From positions 1-64,000 of the forward strand of contig JAISJN010000015.1 of the NCBI GenBank assembly GCA_031261505.1: a stretch of 64,000 nt of DNA. Reading direction: 5' to 3'. The notes under the pieces were generated by a model. It did not search any database and was not told the origin of the DNA. It worked only from the letters and a program-made list of their open reading frames with translations. Positions within the stretch are counted from its first letter, which is position 1, and each line of letters starts with the position of its first letter. This DNA is from Clostridioides sp. Its GTDB lineage: Bacteria; Bacillota; Clostridia; Peptostreptococcales; Peptostreptococcaceae. Positions 9,243 to 18,052 of the stretch are shown here, in pieces. The position numbers and the translations under genes were made by a program.

Positions 9243-9270
9243 ATTACAAAAACGTTACAAAAATATTACA
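9243..9270 (+). promoter_or_regulatory. Triple WalR/YycF-type box
   Basis: ATTACA-N5-GTTACA-N5-ATTACA at 9243-9248, 9254-9259 and 9265-9270, an exact 11-bp period. Read on the other strand this is TGTAAT-N5-TGTAAC-N5-TGTAAT, which fits the published WalR consensus TGTWAH-N5-TGTWAH three times. It overlaps the predicted -35 of the amidase gene. Confidence 0.65.
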
Positions 9271-9294
9271 AATTGTAACTAATTATGTTATAAT
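9266..9294 (+). promoter_or_regulatory. Promoter of the CWB2-amidase gene
   Basis: TTACAA (9266-9271), a 17-bp spacer and a perfect TATAAT (9289-9294). The -35 lies within the third WalR-type repeat. The leader to the ATG is about 87 nt. Confidence 0.7.
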
Positions 9295-9387
9295 GCATTT
9301 AACCGTAATATTACACGCTGGAAAATTAAGGTTAAAAAATTAAAAGGGGTGTGAAATGTACACCACCTACAGATTCGGGGGGAGTTT

Positions 9388-11499
9388 ATGATTAAAAAAT
9401 ATAGAGCCATAACGGCAACTGCACTTTCTGTGGCGACTTTAATGCCGAATATAGCAGTAGTTGCAGAGGCACAAACAACAGATGCTAGTAAGGCAGATGA
9501 AAATACAACAACAGGAAGAATTGAAAACGTTAAAGAAAACGCAAATTCGGAAATTGACATAAAGTTTGATAGAACTAGTATAGTTCTTGGAATGAAATCG
9601 GGAGCTAGTGTAAAATTCAAAGAAAAACCAGATGCAGATAGTATTACATTGGACTTCCTTTGTGTAGATGTAGAGCAAGATGCTACACTTAAATACAATC
9701 CAACTACGGATGCTTATGAGGGAGAGATATTCTACCACAAAGACCCTCAAGAGTTGAACGTATGGAAATTGGAAGATATCAAAATAAACAACGATGCTGG
9801 AGAAGTGTTGACTAAAGAGGACCTTGAAAGCAAGGGAGTAGATTTAAAATCCTTAGATGTTACCCAAGAGGTAATTATGGACACAATCACTCCAGAAACA
9901 CTCAAGGCATATACAGCTAAGACTGCAGCTCCAAAGGCTACTCTAGCTGGAGCCAATAGATATGAAACAGCTGTTGCTATAAGTAAGGAAGCTTATCCAA
10001 ATGGAACTAAGACAGTTATACTTGTAAATGGAGCAAAGAGTTCTGACGGAGTTGGAGCTACACCTCTAGCATCGACGTATGACGCACCGATATTATTAAG
10101 TGAAAAGGACAAACTTCCAGCAAGCACTAAGGCTGAGTTACAGAGGTTGAAACCTAGTAGAATAGTAGTGATAGGTGATGCCACATCTGTAAGTGAAAAG
10201 GTAGTAAATGCTGCAAAATCAGCAGTCAGCGGATTGACTTCAAGCCGTATCGGAGGAAAAGATAGACTTGAAACATCTCTATTGATTGCAAAAGAATTAG
10301 ATAAAGACCACGATGTGACCAAGGTCTACATTGCAAATGGATATAAGGGCGAGTTCGATGCCTTAAATATAGCAGCAAAGGCAGGGGAAGAAAAACAACC
10401 GATTATCTTGGTGGACAAGGAAAGCATACCGAGTGGCACTTATGAGTGGTTGAAGGGTGAAAACCTAACTACGGGATATTTCATAGGTGGGGAGAATTCA
10501 ATCTCAGTCGATGTTATACATAGAATGGCTGATATTACACCTAAACACGAGTCAGATCCTGAAAACAGTATATACAAACACAGGATATACGGTGTGGATA
10601 GACATGAAACAAATGCTAAGGTTATGAGCTACTTCTACCCACAGGCTGATTACAATTCAGTATTGGTTTGCAAGTCGGATGTAATAGTAGATGCCCTTGC
10701 AGCTGGAACTCTAGCAGCTAAGCAGAAATCGCCTATAATGATTACACCTAAGAATTCTGTATCAGCTTACCACAACGACAACTTAAACAGCAAGAAGGCT
10801 AATAAGGTCTACCAAATAGGTGAAGGATTGACAAGTAATGTTATGAACACAATAGCAGAGCGAATGTCAGAACATAATACCACACCTTCAGAACCAGGTG
10901 CACAAGCCAAGACTGTAGTTATCGACCCAGGTCATGGTGGAAAAGACAGTGGTGCATGTGCAACTATAGACGGAGTATCGTATAGAGAAGAAGCCTTGAC
11001 TCTAAAAACATCGCTTGCCACTACAGAGTATTTGAGACAACACGGTGTAAACGTAGTGATGACAAGGACAAGCAATGTATGGTTAGACCTTGTACCTAGG
11101 GCTGAGATATCAAATAAAATAGGGCCGAACCTATTTACAAGCATTCACTACAACAGTTTTGAGGGATCTAAGAACAACTACAGCGGTGCTTCAGGGACAG
11201 AGGTATTCTACAATCTAAGGGATAAAAACGGTGGGTTTAGCAAAACAGCTGCCAACAACGTTATAAACCAAATAATTTCTGAGTTTGGATTTGTAAACAG
11301 GGGAATTAAGACTAAGGAGAGCGGTACGTCTCCAGGAAAGGACTACCTATCAGTGCTTAGAAACACAAATGCACCAGCAATCTTGGTTGAATGTGCATTT
11401 GTCGACAATAGGGAAGACATGAAAAAGCTAAACACTAATGATAAGATAAATAAATTAGGACAAAAAATCGGTGAGGGAATAGTGAATACCCTTAAATAG
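9388..11499 (+). CDS. CWB2-anchored N-acetylmuramoyl-L-alanine amidase
   Basis: 703-residue secreted wall hydrolase. Residues 1-29 are a signal peptide (cleavage near AEA-QT). An unassigned segment follows to about 185, then three CWB2 repeats (GANRYETA near 190, GKDRLETS near 291, GVDRHETN near 407), then an Amidase_3 domain (PF01520) from about 508 to the end. Zinc ligands and catalytic residues are visible: His516 in DPGHGG, Glu534/535 in YREEAL, His587 in SIHYNS and Glu668 in LVECAF. It should cleave the bond between MurNAc and L-alanine in peptidoglycan. The CWB2-plus-Amidase_3 combination recalls C. difficile Cwp6. A WalR-type triple box overlaps its promoter, so it is probably under wall-stress or growth control. 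Confidence 0.9.
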   Translation: MIKKYRAITATALSVATLMPNIAVVAEAQTTDASKADENTTTGRIENVKENANSEIDIKFDRTSIVLGMKSGASVKFKEKPDADSITLDFLCVDVEQDATLKYNPTTDAYEGEIFYHKDPQELNVWKLEDIKINNDAGEVLTKEDLESKGVDLKSLDVTQEVIMDTITPETLKAYTAKTAAPKATLAGANRYETAVAISKEAYPNGTKTVILVNGAKSSDGVGATPLASTYDAPILLSEKDKLPASTKAELQRLKPSRIVVIGDATSVSEKVVNAAKSAVSGLTSSRIGGKDRLETSLLIAKELDKDHDVTKVYIANGYKGEFDALNIAAKAGEEKQPIILVDKESIPSGTYEWLKGENLTTGYFIGGENSISVDVIHRMADITPKHESDPENSIYKHRIYGVDRHETNAKVMSYFYPQADYNSVLVCKSDVIVDALAAGTLAAKQKSPIMITPKNSVSAYHNDNLNSKKANKVYQIGEGLTSNVMNTIAERMSEHNTTPSEPGAQAKTVVIDPGHGGKDSGACATIDGVSYREEALTLKTSLATTEYLRQHGVNVVMTRTSNVWLDLVPRAEISNKIGPNLFTSIHYNSFEGSKNNYSGASGTEVFYNLRDKNGGFSKTAANNVINQIISEFGFVNRGIKTKESGTSPGKDYLSVLRNTNAPAILVECAFVDNREDMKKLNTNDKINKLGQKIGEGIVNTLK

Positions 11500-11509
11500 A
11501 AATCATACA

Positions 11510-11545
11510 ATGCACGGAGATTCTACATGAAGTATCTCCGTGCAT
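11510..11545 (+). terminator. Hairpin after the CWB2-amidase
   Basis: ATGCACGGAGA (11510-11520) pairs with TCTCCGTGCAT (11535-11545). The T-tract is poor (ATTTCGCT), so termination strength is uncertain. Confidence 0.6.
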
Positions 11546-11574
11546 TTCGCTATCTGGCTCGAGGGTGTAGAATC

Positions 11575-11603
11575 TTGTAAAAACATGATAGATGTGTTAT
11601 AAT
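11575..11603 (+). promoter_or_regulatory. Promoter of the polysaccharide locus
   Basis: TTGTAA (11575-11580), a 17-bp spacer and TATAAT (11598-11603), about 95 bp before the first gene of the polysaccharide cluster. Confidence 0.75.
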
Positions 11604-11698
11604 CATGATTGTTTTAAGGTGAATAAACCCGATTAATTAATATAAGTCGAGATAGATGTCCACATATAAATAAGATACTAGCGATTAGGAGGATTATT

Positions 11699-13009
11699 TT
11701 GAATTTCAATGATAAAATAAAGGATAATAATATAAAAATTTCAGTTGTAGGTTTGGGATATGTAGGACTGCCTCTAGCCGTGGAATTTGCTAAATGTACA
11801 GATGTAATAGGATTTGATATAAATGAAAAAAAAGTAGAGGCTTATAAGAGCGGAATAGATGTAACTCAAGAGGTAGGAGATTTCGAAGTGAAAAACACAG
11901 ATGTGAATTTCACCTCAGATGAGTCAAAGTTAAAGGAAGCGAAGTTCCATATCGTCGCAGTTCCTACTCCAATCAATACAGATAAGACACCCAATCTACA
12001 GCCGGTGATAAGTGCGACTGAGACAGTTGGAAGAAATCTTACAAAGGGCTCTATAGTCGTATATGAATCTACAGTATACCCAGGTACTACCGAGGAAGTA
12101 TGTATCCCTATATTAGAGGAGACTTCTGGACTTAAATATATGGAAGACTTCAAGGTTGGATATTCTCCCGAGAGAATAAACCCAGGTGATAAGATAAATA
12201 GGCTTACTAGTATAGTGAAGGTGGTATCGGGTTGCGATGCTGAAACTTTAGAGATAATAGCAGATACTTATCAGATGATTATAGAAGCAGGAGTGTATAA
12301 GGCAGAGAGTATAAAGGTGGCTGAGGCTGCAAAGGTTATCGAAAATTCTCAAAGGGATATAAATATAGCATTTATGAACGAGCTAGCCATGGTATTTGAT
12401 AAGATGGACATAGACACTCACGCAGTGCTAAGGGCTGCATCTACTAAATGGAATTTCTTAAACTTCACTCCAGGTCTAGTCGGAGGTCACTGCATAGGAG
12501 TCGACCCGTATTACTTTATATACAAGGCTGAGGAATTGGGATATCATTCTCAGGTGATTTCTGCAGGTAGAAAGATCAACGACGGAATGGCAAAATTCGT
12601 TTCAGACAATGTAGTCAAAAGTTTGATAAAAGCAGATAAGAAGGTAAAGGGATCTAAGGTTGCCGTATTTGGACTCACATTCAAGGAAAACTGCCCGGAT
12701 ACAAGAAATACAAAGGTAGTAGATATAATTAAGGAACTTAGGGAATACGAGGTAGATATACTAGTACATGATCCGATTGCCGATGCTGAGGAAGCTAGTG
12801 ATTTCTACGGTATAGATTTGAGTTCGATTGAAGATATACAAGATGTGGATGCGGTTGTATTCGCAGTCGCACATGACGAGTTCGATAAATTTGATTTGAA
12901 AAAGATAGGTTCGATGTTTAAACAGGGGACAAAAGTTCTGATAGATATAAAGGGATTGTTCGATAAAGAAGAGGTCCTAGGCGAAGAATTTGTATACTGG
13001 AGACTATAG
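11699..13009 (+). CDS. UDP-N-acetyl-hexosamine 6-dehydrogenase (nucleotide sugar dehydrogenase)
   Basis: 436-residue cytosolic NAD-dependent enzyme of the UDP-glucose/GDP-mannose dehydrogenase family. The TTG start is supported by AGGAGG 6 bp upstream and the absence of a nearby ATG. The Rossmann motif VVGLGYVGLPLA is at residues about 16-27, the central dimerisation domain contains AEAAKVIENSQRDINIA, and the catalytic cysteine is in GGHCIGVDPYY. Sequence features (VPTPI, SPERINPGD) fit the WecC/TviB/WbpA branch, which oxidises UDP-GlcNAc or UDP-ManNAc/GalNAc to uronic acids, rather than UDP-glucose dehydrogenase; a true UDP-glucose-type enzyme is encoded separately at 29464. It would supply an acidic aminosugar for the wall polymer. 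The exact substrate cannot be read from sequence. Confidence 0.85.
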   Translation: MNFNDKIKDNNIKISVVGLGYVGLPLAVEFAKCTDVIGFDINEKKVEAYKSGIDVTQEVGDFEVKNTDVNFTSDESKLKEAKFHIVAVPTPINTDKTPNLQPVISATETVGRNLTKGSIVVYESTVYPGTTEEVCIPILEETSGLKYMEDFKVGYSPERINPGDKINRLTSIVKVVSGCDAETLEIIADTYQMIIEAGVYKAESIKVAEAAKVIENSQRDINIAFMNELAMVFDKMDIDTHAVLRAASTKWNFLNFTPGLVGGHCIGVDPYYFIYKAEELGYHSQVISAGRKINDGMAKFVSDNVVKSLIKADKKVKGSKVAVFGLTFKENCPDTRNTKVVDIIKELREYEVDILVHDPIADAEEASDFYGIDLSSIEDIQDVDAVVFAVAHDEFDKFDLKKIGSMFKQGTKVLIDIKGLFDKEEVLGEEFVYWRL

Positions 13010-13078
13010 CTCGTAATTATTATTTAGAAGGCAGTAGACAAAAAACTTAGGAAAAAAGTTATTTACAAGGGGGAAGAG

Positions 13079-14209
13079 ATGAAAATACTACATGTTTGTT
13101 CGTACTATATAACTTCAAAACTGTATAGAAATCTTGTGGAAAATCTAGAAGATCTAGGTCTGTACAACGAAGTATACGTGCCAGTTCACTCGGATAACTT
13201 AGTAGATAAGTACAGAGGAAGAGAAAGCGAAAAGACGGAATATATATATTCAAAATGTTTTAATAAAATCGATAGGGTCAATTTCAAGTTGAAGAACAAG
13301 AAAATTTATTCTGATTTGCTTAAAAAGGTGGACTTGGACAAGGTAGACGTAGTGCACGCACATTCACTATTCGTGAACGGATACCTTGCGTATAAGCTCA
13401 AGATGGAAAAAAACATCGACTACGTAGTGGCAGTCAGAAATACAGATGTGAACACGTTTTTCAAGAAGATGATCCACCTTAGAAAAATAGGTGTGGATAT
13501 ACTTAAAAATGCGAAGAAGATAATATTTATATCGCCTAGGTATCAAGAGTTCGTGATAGATACATATATACCGGCTGATCTCAAGGAGGATATAAGGAAA
13601 AAATCAACAGTACTTCCAAATGGTATAGATGAGTTTTGGTTTGAAAACCTGTATTTAGAGCCTAGGGCTATGAAAAAAGACGATATCAAGCTTATATACG
13701 TAGGAAAACTGGACAAGAATAAGAACACCTCAACTATTATAAAGGCTGTTGATATATTGAGAGACAAAGGCTACGGAGCTAGCCTAGATGTAGTAGGCGA
13801 CGGTCCAGAACATTCTAATCTCAAAAAGCAAGCAGAGTCGTCGAAATCCAGGGATAGGATAAAGTTCTATGGATATATGGAAAAAGAAGATATAATAAAT
13901 TTATATAGAAAAGAAGATATATTTGTAATGCCTTCAAAATACGAGACATTTGGACTGGTGTATATCGAGGCTATAACGCAGGGACTTCCTGTCGTATACA
14001 CTAAAAATCAGGGATTTGACGGCTACTTCGACGAGGGTGTTGTCGGATATGGAGTGAATTACAAGGATACAGAAGAAATTTCTAAAACTATCATCGAAAT
14101 GGTTGATAGGAAAACTTGGGAGTTTAAAGACATAGAAGAGGGATTAAAAGAATCTTTTGATTGGAAGAAGATAGCTACTAGGTATATGGATATCTATTCG
14201 GCGAACTAA
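13079..14209 (+). CDS. GT4-family glycosyltransferase
   Basis: 376-residue cytosolic or membrane-associated GT-B fold glycosyltransferase. The N-terminal half starts with MKILHVCSYYI and contains VHAHSLFVNGY. The C-terminal half has the Glycos_transf_1 (PF00534) nucleotide-sugar site: LIYVGKLDKNKN, VVGDGPE, FYGYMEKEDI, then the EX7E region PSKYETFGLVYIEA. It should transfer a sugar from an NDP-sugar to the lipid-linked repeat unit of the surface polysaccharide. A ribosome-binding site (AAGGGGGAAG) precedes the ATG. It lies in one operon with the preceding dehydrogenase (69-bp gap) and the next glycosyltransferase (31-bp gap). Donor and linkage are unknown. Confidence 0.8.
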   Translation: MKILHVCSYYITSKLYRNLVENLEDLGLYNEVYVPVHSDNLVDKYRGRESEKTEYIYSKCFNKIDRVNFKLKNKKIYSDLLKKVDLDKVDVVHAHSLFVNGYLAYKLKMEKNIDYVVAVRNTDVNTFFKKMIHLRKIGVDILKNAKKIIFISPRYQEFVIDTYIPADLKEDIRKKSTVLPNGIDEFWFENLYLEPRAMKKDDIKLIYVGKLDKNKNTSTIIKAVDILRDKGYGASLDVVGDGPEHSNLKKQAESSKSRDRIKFYGYMEKEDIINLYRKEDIFVMPSKYETFGLVYIEAITQGLPVVYTKNQGFDGYFDEGVVGYGVNYKDTEEISKTIIEMVDRKTWEFKDIEEGLKESFDWKKIATRYMDIYSAN

Positions 14210-14240
14210 TTCTGACGTAGTCCTTTAGAAAGGTGAAATT

Positions 14241-15443
14241 ATGAAAGTTTTATATTTAGTAAATATGAATGAAAATAATAGAAAAGGTCTTTTTACTGTT
14301 GCTCATGAGAGGATAAAGGAAATGATAAGAAGTGATGTTGTGGAAGAACATAATATTTACTCGATTCAATTCTGGGATGTGGGTATAAGGAGATTTTTGA
14401 AAAAATCATTTGGAAAGACTACGGTATCGAAGGGTGCAGATAAATTTGAATACGACGGAGTGGAATACGAGAAGGTATACCTAAAGACGGGGATTTTTAG
14501 TAAGTTGATTGAAAAGACCAATTTTGACTACCTCAGATATAAGCCATTTTTTAAGAAATACGAGGAAGTAATCAAAAACTGCGACGTAGTAAGCGTTCCC
14601 TGGGGATATCCACACGGTAGAATAGGGTACTGGATAAATAAACTATACACGAAGCCGTATATCGTAACCTACTACGGAAGTGATATACATACAATGCCGT
14701 ATCAAAAGAAGCACATAAAAAAGAAAATAAACGAAGTCATGGACAATGCGTATTTCAATATGTTTGTAAGTAAGGGACTATATGAAAACGCAAGGGAATT
14801 AGGGTATAATAAAGATAACTATATGGTGATAAATAACGGAGTTAACCCGGATAAATTTCACCGTATAGGCGATGAAGAGATAGATGAAATCTTAAAAAGG
14901 ACGAATCTCAAGGGTAAAATCGTAGGATTTACAGGAAATTTAAATACAGTTAAGAGAGCGGATAAATTGATTGAGATCTTTGACGGCATAAATAACCTAT
15001 CAAAAGAGGAGGTCTCCTTCCTAGTAGTTGGCGACGGGCCGCTTAGAGAATCTATGGAGTCTGAAGCAAAAGAGAAGAATTTAAATATATTTTTCAGTGG
15101 AAATGTGCTGGTAGACGATGTGAGAAAGTATATGAACGCCATGGATCTAATGCTTCTTCCTAGTAGGAACGAAGGATTTGGCTGCGTTGTACTAGAAGCA
15201 AATGCCTGTGGAGTGAGGGTTGTAGGAAGCGACGTCGGAGGAATCTGCGAGGCTGTTAGAAATGATGAGTTGATTGTATCAGAGGGCGAAGATTTTGAAA
15301 TGAGGATGGCGGCAAGGGCTGTCGAAGTTTTAAGTCAAGAGTACGATCGAAATGAACTTATGGAAGATGTAACGAAGGAGTTTACGTGGAGCAAGATAGC
15401 TCAGCACGAAATAAACATATACGAAGGAGTAGGTCATGAGTAA
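14241..15443 (+). CDS. GT4-family glycosyltransferase
   Basis: 400-residue GT-B glycosyltransferase. It starts MKVLYLVNMNENN; the N-terminal half has VPWGYPHGR and TYYGSDIHTMPY, typical of acceptor-side loops in GT4 enzymes. The C-terminal half has VGFTGNLNTVKRAD, VVGDGPLRE, a SGNV turn and the donor-binding LPSRNEGFGCVVLEA. It probably adds a sugar to the same undecaprenyl-linked repeat unit as its neighbour. Its last codons overlap the next gene, a MurJ-family flippase, by 8 bp, so the two are translationally coupled; this ties the enzyme to the flipped substrate. The donor sugar is unknown. Confidence 0.8.
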   Translation: MKVLYLVNMNENNRKGLFTVAHERIKEMIRSDVVEEHNIYSIQFWDVGIRRFLKKSFGKTTVSKGADKFEYDGVEYEKVYLKTGIFSKLIEKTNFDYLRYKPFFKKYEEVIKNCDVVSVPWGYPHGRIGYWINKLYTKPYIVTYYGSDIHTMPYQKKHIKKKINEVMDNAYFNMFVSKGLYENARELGYNKDNYMVINNGVNPDKFHRIGDEEIDEILKRTNLKGKIVGFTGNLNTVKRADKLIEIFDGINNLSKEEVSFLVVGDGPLRESMESEAKEKNLNIFFSGNVLVDDVRKYMNAMDLMLLPSRNEGFGCVVLEANACGVRVVGSDVGGICEAVRNDELIVSEGEDFEMRMAARAVEVLSQEYDRNELMEDVTKEFTWSKIAQHEINIYEGVGHE

Positions 15444-16971
15444 AGTAGCTAAAGCAACCTTAGGTCTTATGGTAGTGACAATGCTATCAAAATGTTTGGG
15501 ATTTGCTCGAGATATGGTATTAGGGGCTTCATACGGTTTGGAAAGCGATATGTATATAATGGCGATGAATATTCCAAAAGTCTTATTTGCCTTGCTCGCT
15601 ACAGCTATTGCGACGACTTTTATTCCATTATATTACGAGAGTCAAAGAGAAGGTGGCAGTGAAAAAGCCATAAAATTTTCAAATAATATCCTCAATATAA
15701 CTCTAGTGCTCGGTGTAGTGATTTCGGTGTTGGCATTTATATTTGCAGAGCCGATAGTGAAGGTGTTCGCCCTTGGGTACAAGGGTCAAAAGCTAGCTGA
15801 GACGGTAATGTTTACGAGGATAATGATTTTCGGTGGTTTGTTTACTGGTCTTAGCAATGTCATGACCTCCTTTTTACAAATCAACGGAAGTTTTAAAGTA
15901 CCTGGTCTAACTGGAATTCCATTTAATATAATAATAATATCTTCTATAGTTTTAAGTGTGAAGTTAGACAATATATATATTTTACCAGCGGGAACCCTTC
16001 TTGCGATGGCGAGTCAGTTTTTATTTCAACTGCCGTTTGCATACAAAAAGGGATATAGGTACAAGGCCGTATTCGATATAAAGGATGAATATATAAAAAA
16101 GATGGTTTATCTGGTATCGCCTGTGTTCATAGGTGTTGCCGTAAGTCAGGTCAATACGACTGTGGATAAAACCCTAGCATCTACCTTGGGCAATGGTAGT
16201 GTGGCGGCGCTTAGTTACGCGAATAGATTAAATGGATTTGTAATGGGGCTATTTATAGCATCGGTAGCGGCGGTAATTTATCCGATGTTATCGAAATTTT
16301 CTCTCGACAGCAATAAGGCGAAATTCTCTGAGTCGATAGTCAAGAGCTCAAACATCATAGTCTTGATGGTGATGCCTCTTTCAATTGGAGCCATGTTCCT
16401 GTCAACTCCGATAGTTAAATTCCTGTTTGAAAGGGGAAAATTCGATAGCCAGGCAACTCAGATGACTGCAATTGCCCTAGTATTTTACGCAGTCGGCATG
16501 ATAGGTTTTGGACTTAGGGAGATTTTGACAAAGGTATTCTACTCCCTGCAAGATACTAAGACGCCTATGATCAACGGTGTGATATCTATGGCTTTAAACG
16601 TGGCGTTCAACCTGGTTCTAATAAGGTACATGGGTCATGCGGGACTGGCGCTTGGAACGAGTCTATCTGCTCTTATATGTATAGGGCTACTCTTTATGAG
16701 CTTGAAAAAGAGAATTGGAGATTTCGGACAGCGGGATATTCTGACAGTTATGGTCAAAACCTTGGTGGCATCGATAATTATGGGAGTTGTAGCCTATTTT
16801 TCAAATGGATTCCTGAGCGAGCTCCTGGGGGAAGGATTTGTAGGATCTGCTATTTCGCTATTCGGTGCTATAGGAATAGGTGGCTTGATTTACTTGATAA
16901 CTGTCTACTTATTGAAGATAGAAGAGTTGAACTTTTTAAAGGACATAGTGAAGGCTAGAATTAAAAAATAG
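15436..16971 (+). CDS. murJ: MurJ/MviN-family lipid-linked oligosaccharide flippase (copy 1)
   Basis: 511-residue polytopic inner-membrane protein of the MOP superfamily (MurJ/MviN, PF03023), with about 14 hydrophobic segments. The N-terminal signature is visible: KATLGLMVVTMLSKCLGFARDMVLGASYG. Family members flip lipid II or other undecaprenyl-linked intermediates to the outer face. The ATG lies inside the end of the upstream glycosyltransferase gene. A second family member is encoded at 20316 and the C. difficile PSII locus also contains one (MviN), so at least one of the two probably flips the polysaccharide repeat unit rather than lipid II. Which does which cannot be settled from sequence. 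Confidence 0.85.
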   Translation: MSKVAKATLGLMVVTMLSKCLGFARDMVLGASYGLESDMYIMAMNIPKVLFALLATAIATTFIPLYYESQREGGSEKAIKFSNNILNITLVLGVVISVLAFIFAEPIVKVFALGYKGQKLAETVMFTRIMIFGGLFTGLSNVMTSFLQINGSFKVPGLTGIPFNIIIISSIVLSVKLDNIYILPAGTLLAMASQFLFQLPFAYKKGYRYKAVFDIKDEYIKKMVYLVSPVFIGVAVSQVNTTVDKTLASTLGNGSVAALSYANRLNGFVMGLFIASVAAVIYPMLSKFSLDSNKAKFSESIVKSSNIIVLMVMPLSIGAMFLSTPIVKFLFERGKFDSQATQMTAIALVFYAVGMIGFGLREILTKVFYSLQDTKTPMINGVISMALNVAFNLVLIRYMGHAGLALGTSLSALICIGLLFMSLKKRIGDFGQRDILTVMVKTLVASIIMGVVAYFSNGFLSELLGEGFVGSAISLFGAIGIGGLIYLITVYLLKIEELNFLKDIVKARIKK

Positions 16972-17112
16972 ATGTATATTTTGTCGGAGTATTTGCTGCC
17001 GTATAATATTTAAAAAGATGTAATTAGAAAAGTTATATACTTCATTGCTGAAATCCAGTTGATGACGAGATATTTGTTTGTAAATAATTTGATTACAATG
17101 CTGTATATATTG

Positions 17113-17141
17113 TTGATTATGTACGAAATATTGAGTATAAT
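17113..17141 (+). promoter_or_regulatory. Promoter upstream of the phosphoglycosyl transferase
   Basis: TTGATT (17113-17118), 17-bp spacer, TATAAT (17136-17141). It starts a new transcript about 100 bp before the gene at 17245. No gene is seen in the rest of 16972-17244. Confidence 0.75.
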
Positions 17142-17244
17142 ATATTAATGGGTCGTTTAATTTATGACAGGGTGAAGACAGATGAAATTCAACAATCCAA
17201 ATAAGTTACGACAAAAAATTATTTAAACAGATGGAGGGTAAGTA

Positions 17245-17931
17245 ATGTCTGTATATACTAATGAGGGGTGTAAAATAGTCGAGTTGAAGTGCTATCCAGA
17301 CAATGCCAGAGAAATTTACGATGAAATTGATTACGGTCAAGTAAGTGGATCGATTTTATTTGATATATATCAGAGAATATTAGATATAGTGGGTTCAGTG
17401 GTTGGACTTGTAATAGGAATTCCGTTTATAATTATCTTCGGATTGCTCATTAAACTTGAGGACCGCGGACCTATAATGTATAAACAGGAGAGACTCGGTA
17501 AAGGCGGAAAAAGTTTTAATATATACAAGCTAAGATCCATGCGTATGCACGCTGAGAAGAACGGAGCACAGTGGGCAGAGAAAGATGATCCTAGAATTAC
17601 AAAGGTTGGAAAATTTATAAGAAAGACTAGAATCGATGAGATACCACAGCTTTTCAATATTTTCAAAGGCGAGATGGGACTTATAGGACCAAGACCAGAA
17701 AGACCGGGGTTTACACTTCAATTTAACGACGATATACCAGGATTTATAAATAGGTTAGCCGTCAAGCCGGGGCTTACTGGTTGGGCTCAGGTGAATGGTG
17801 GATACGAAATCACTCCAGAGGAAAAACTCATAGAAGATTTATATTATATAAGAAATAGAAGTGTGCTTCTGGACCTTAGGATAATATTTAGAACCGTTAA
17901 AGTGATTTTAACTGGTGATGGAGCTAGATAA
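17245..17931 (+). CDS. Undecaprenyl-phosphate phosphoglycosyl transferase
   Basis: 228-residue monotopic phosphoglycosyl transferase of the Bac_transf family (PF02397, WcaJ/PglC type). After a 35-residue N-terminal segment comes a hydrophobic re-entrant helix (VGSVVGLVIGIPFIIIFGLL), then the conserved catalytic block with GPIMYKQERLG and YKLRSM, the acidic region GAQWAEKDDPRITKVG, and RIDEIPQLFN, GPRPERP and KPGLTGWAQVNG. It should transfer a sugar-1-phosphate to undecaprenyl phosphate on the cytosolic face and so start each polysaccharide repeat unit. It has its own promoter and a terminator directly after, so it is a single-gene unit that may set flux into the pathway. The sugar specificity is unknown. 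Confidence 0.9.
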   Translation: MSVYTNEGCKIVELKCYPDNAREIYDEIDYGQVSGSILFDIYQRILDIVGSVVGLVIGIPFIIIFGLLIKLEDRGPIMYKQERLGKGGKSFNIYKLRSMRMHAEKNGAQWAEKDDPRITKVGKFIRKTRIDEIPQLFNIFKGEMGLIGPRPERPGFTLQFNDDIPGFINRLAVKPGLTGWAQVNGGYEITPEEKLIEDLYYIRNRSVLLDLRIIFRTVKVILTGDGAR

Positions 17932-17935
17932 TATG

Positions 17936-17960
17936 AATCGCCCTGAGGGGGCGATTTTTC
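17936..17960 (+). terminator. Intrinsic terminator
   Basis: AATCGCCC and GGGCGATT form a short GC-rich stem followed by TTTTCTTT, directly after the phosphoglycosyl transferase. Confidence 0.9.
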
Positions 17961-18052
17961 TTTCTCAAATTTAAATAATGTCGATCACACAGTGGAAATT
18001 AAATAGTAAGTGCAGTCGTGGTTAACAGAATCATCATGAAAGGAATGAAAAT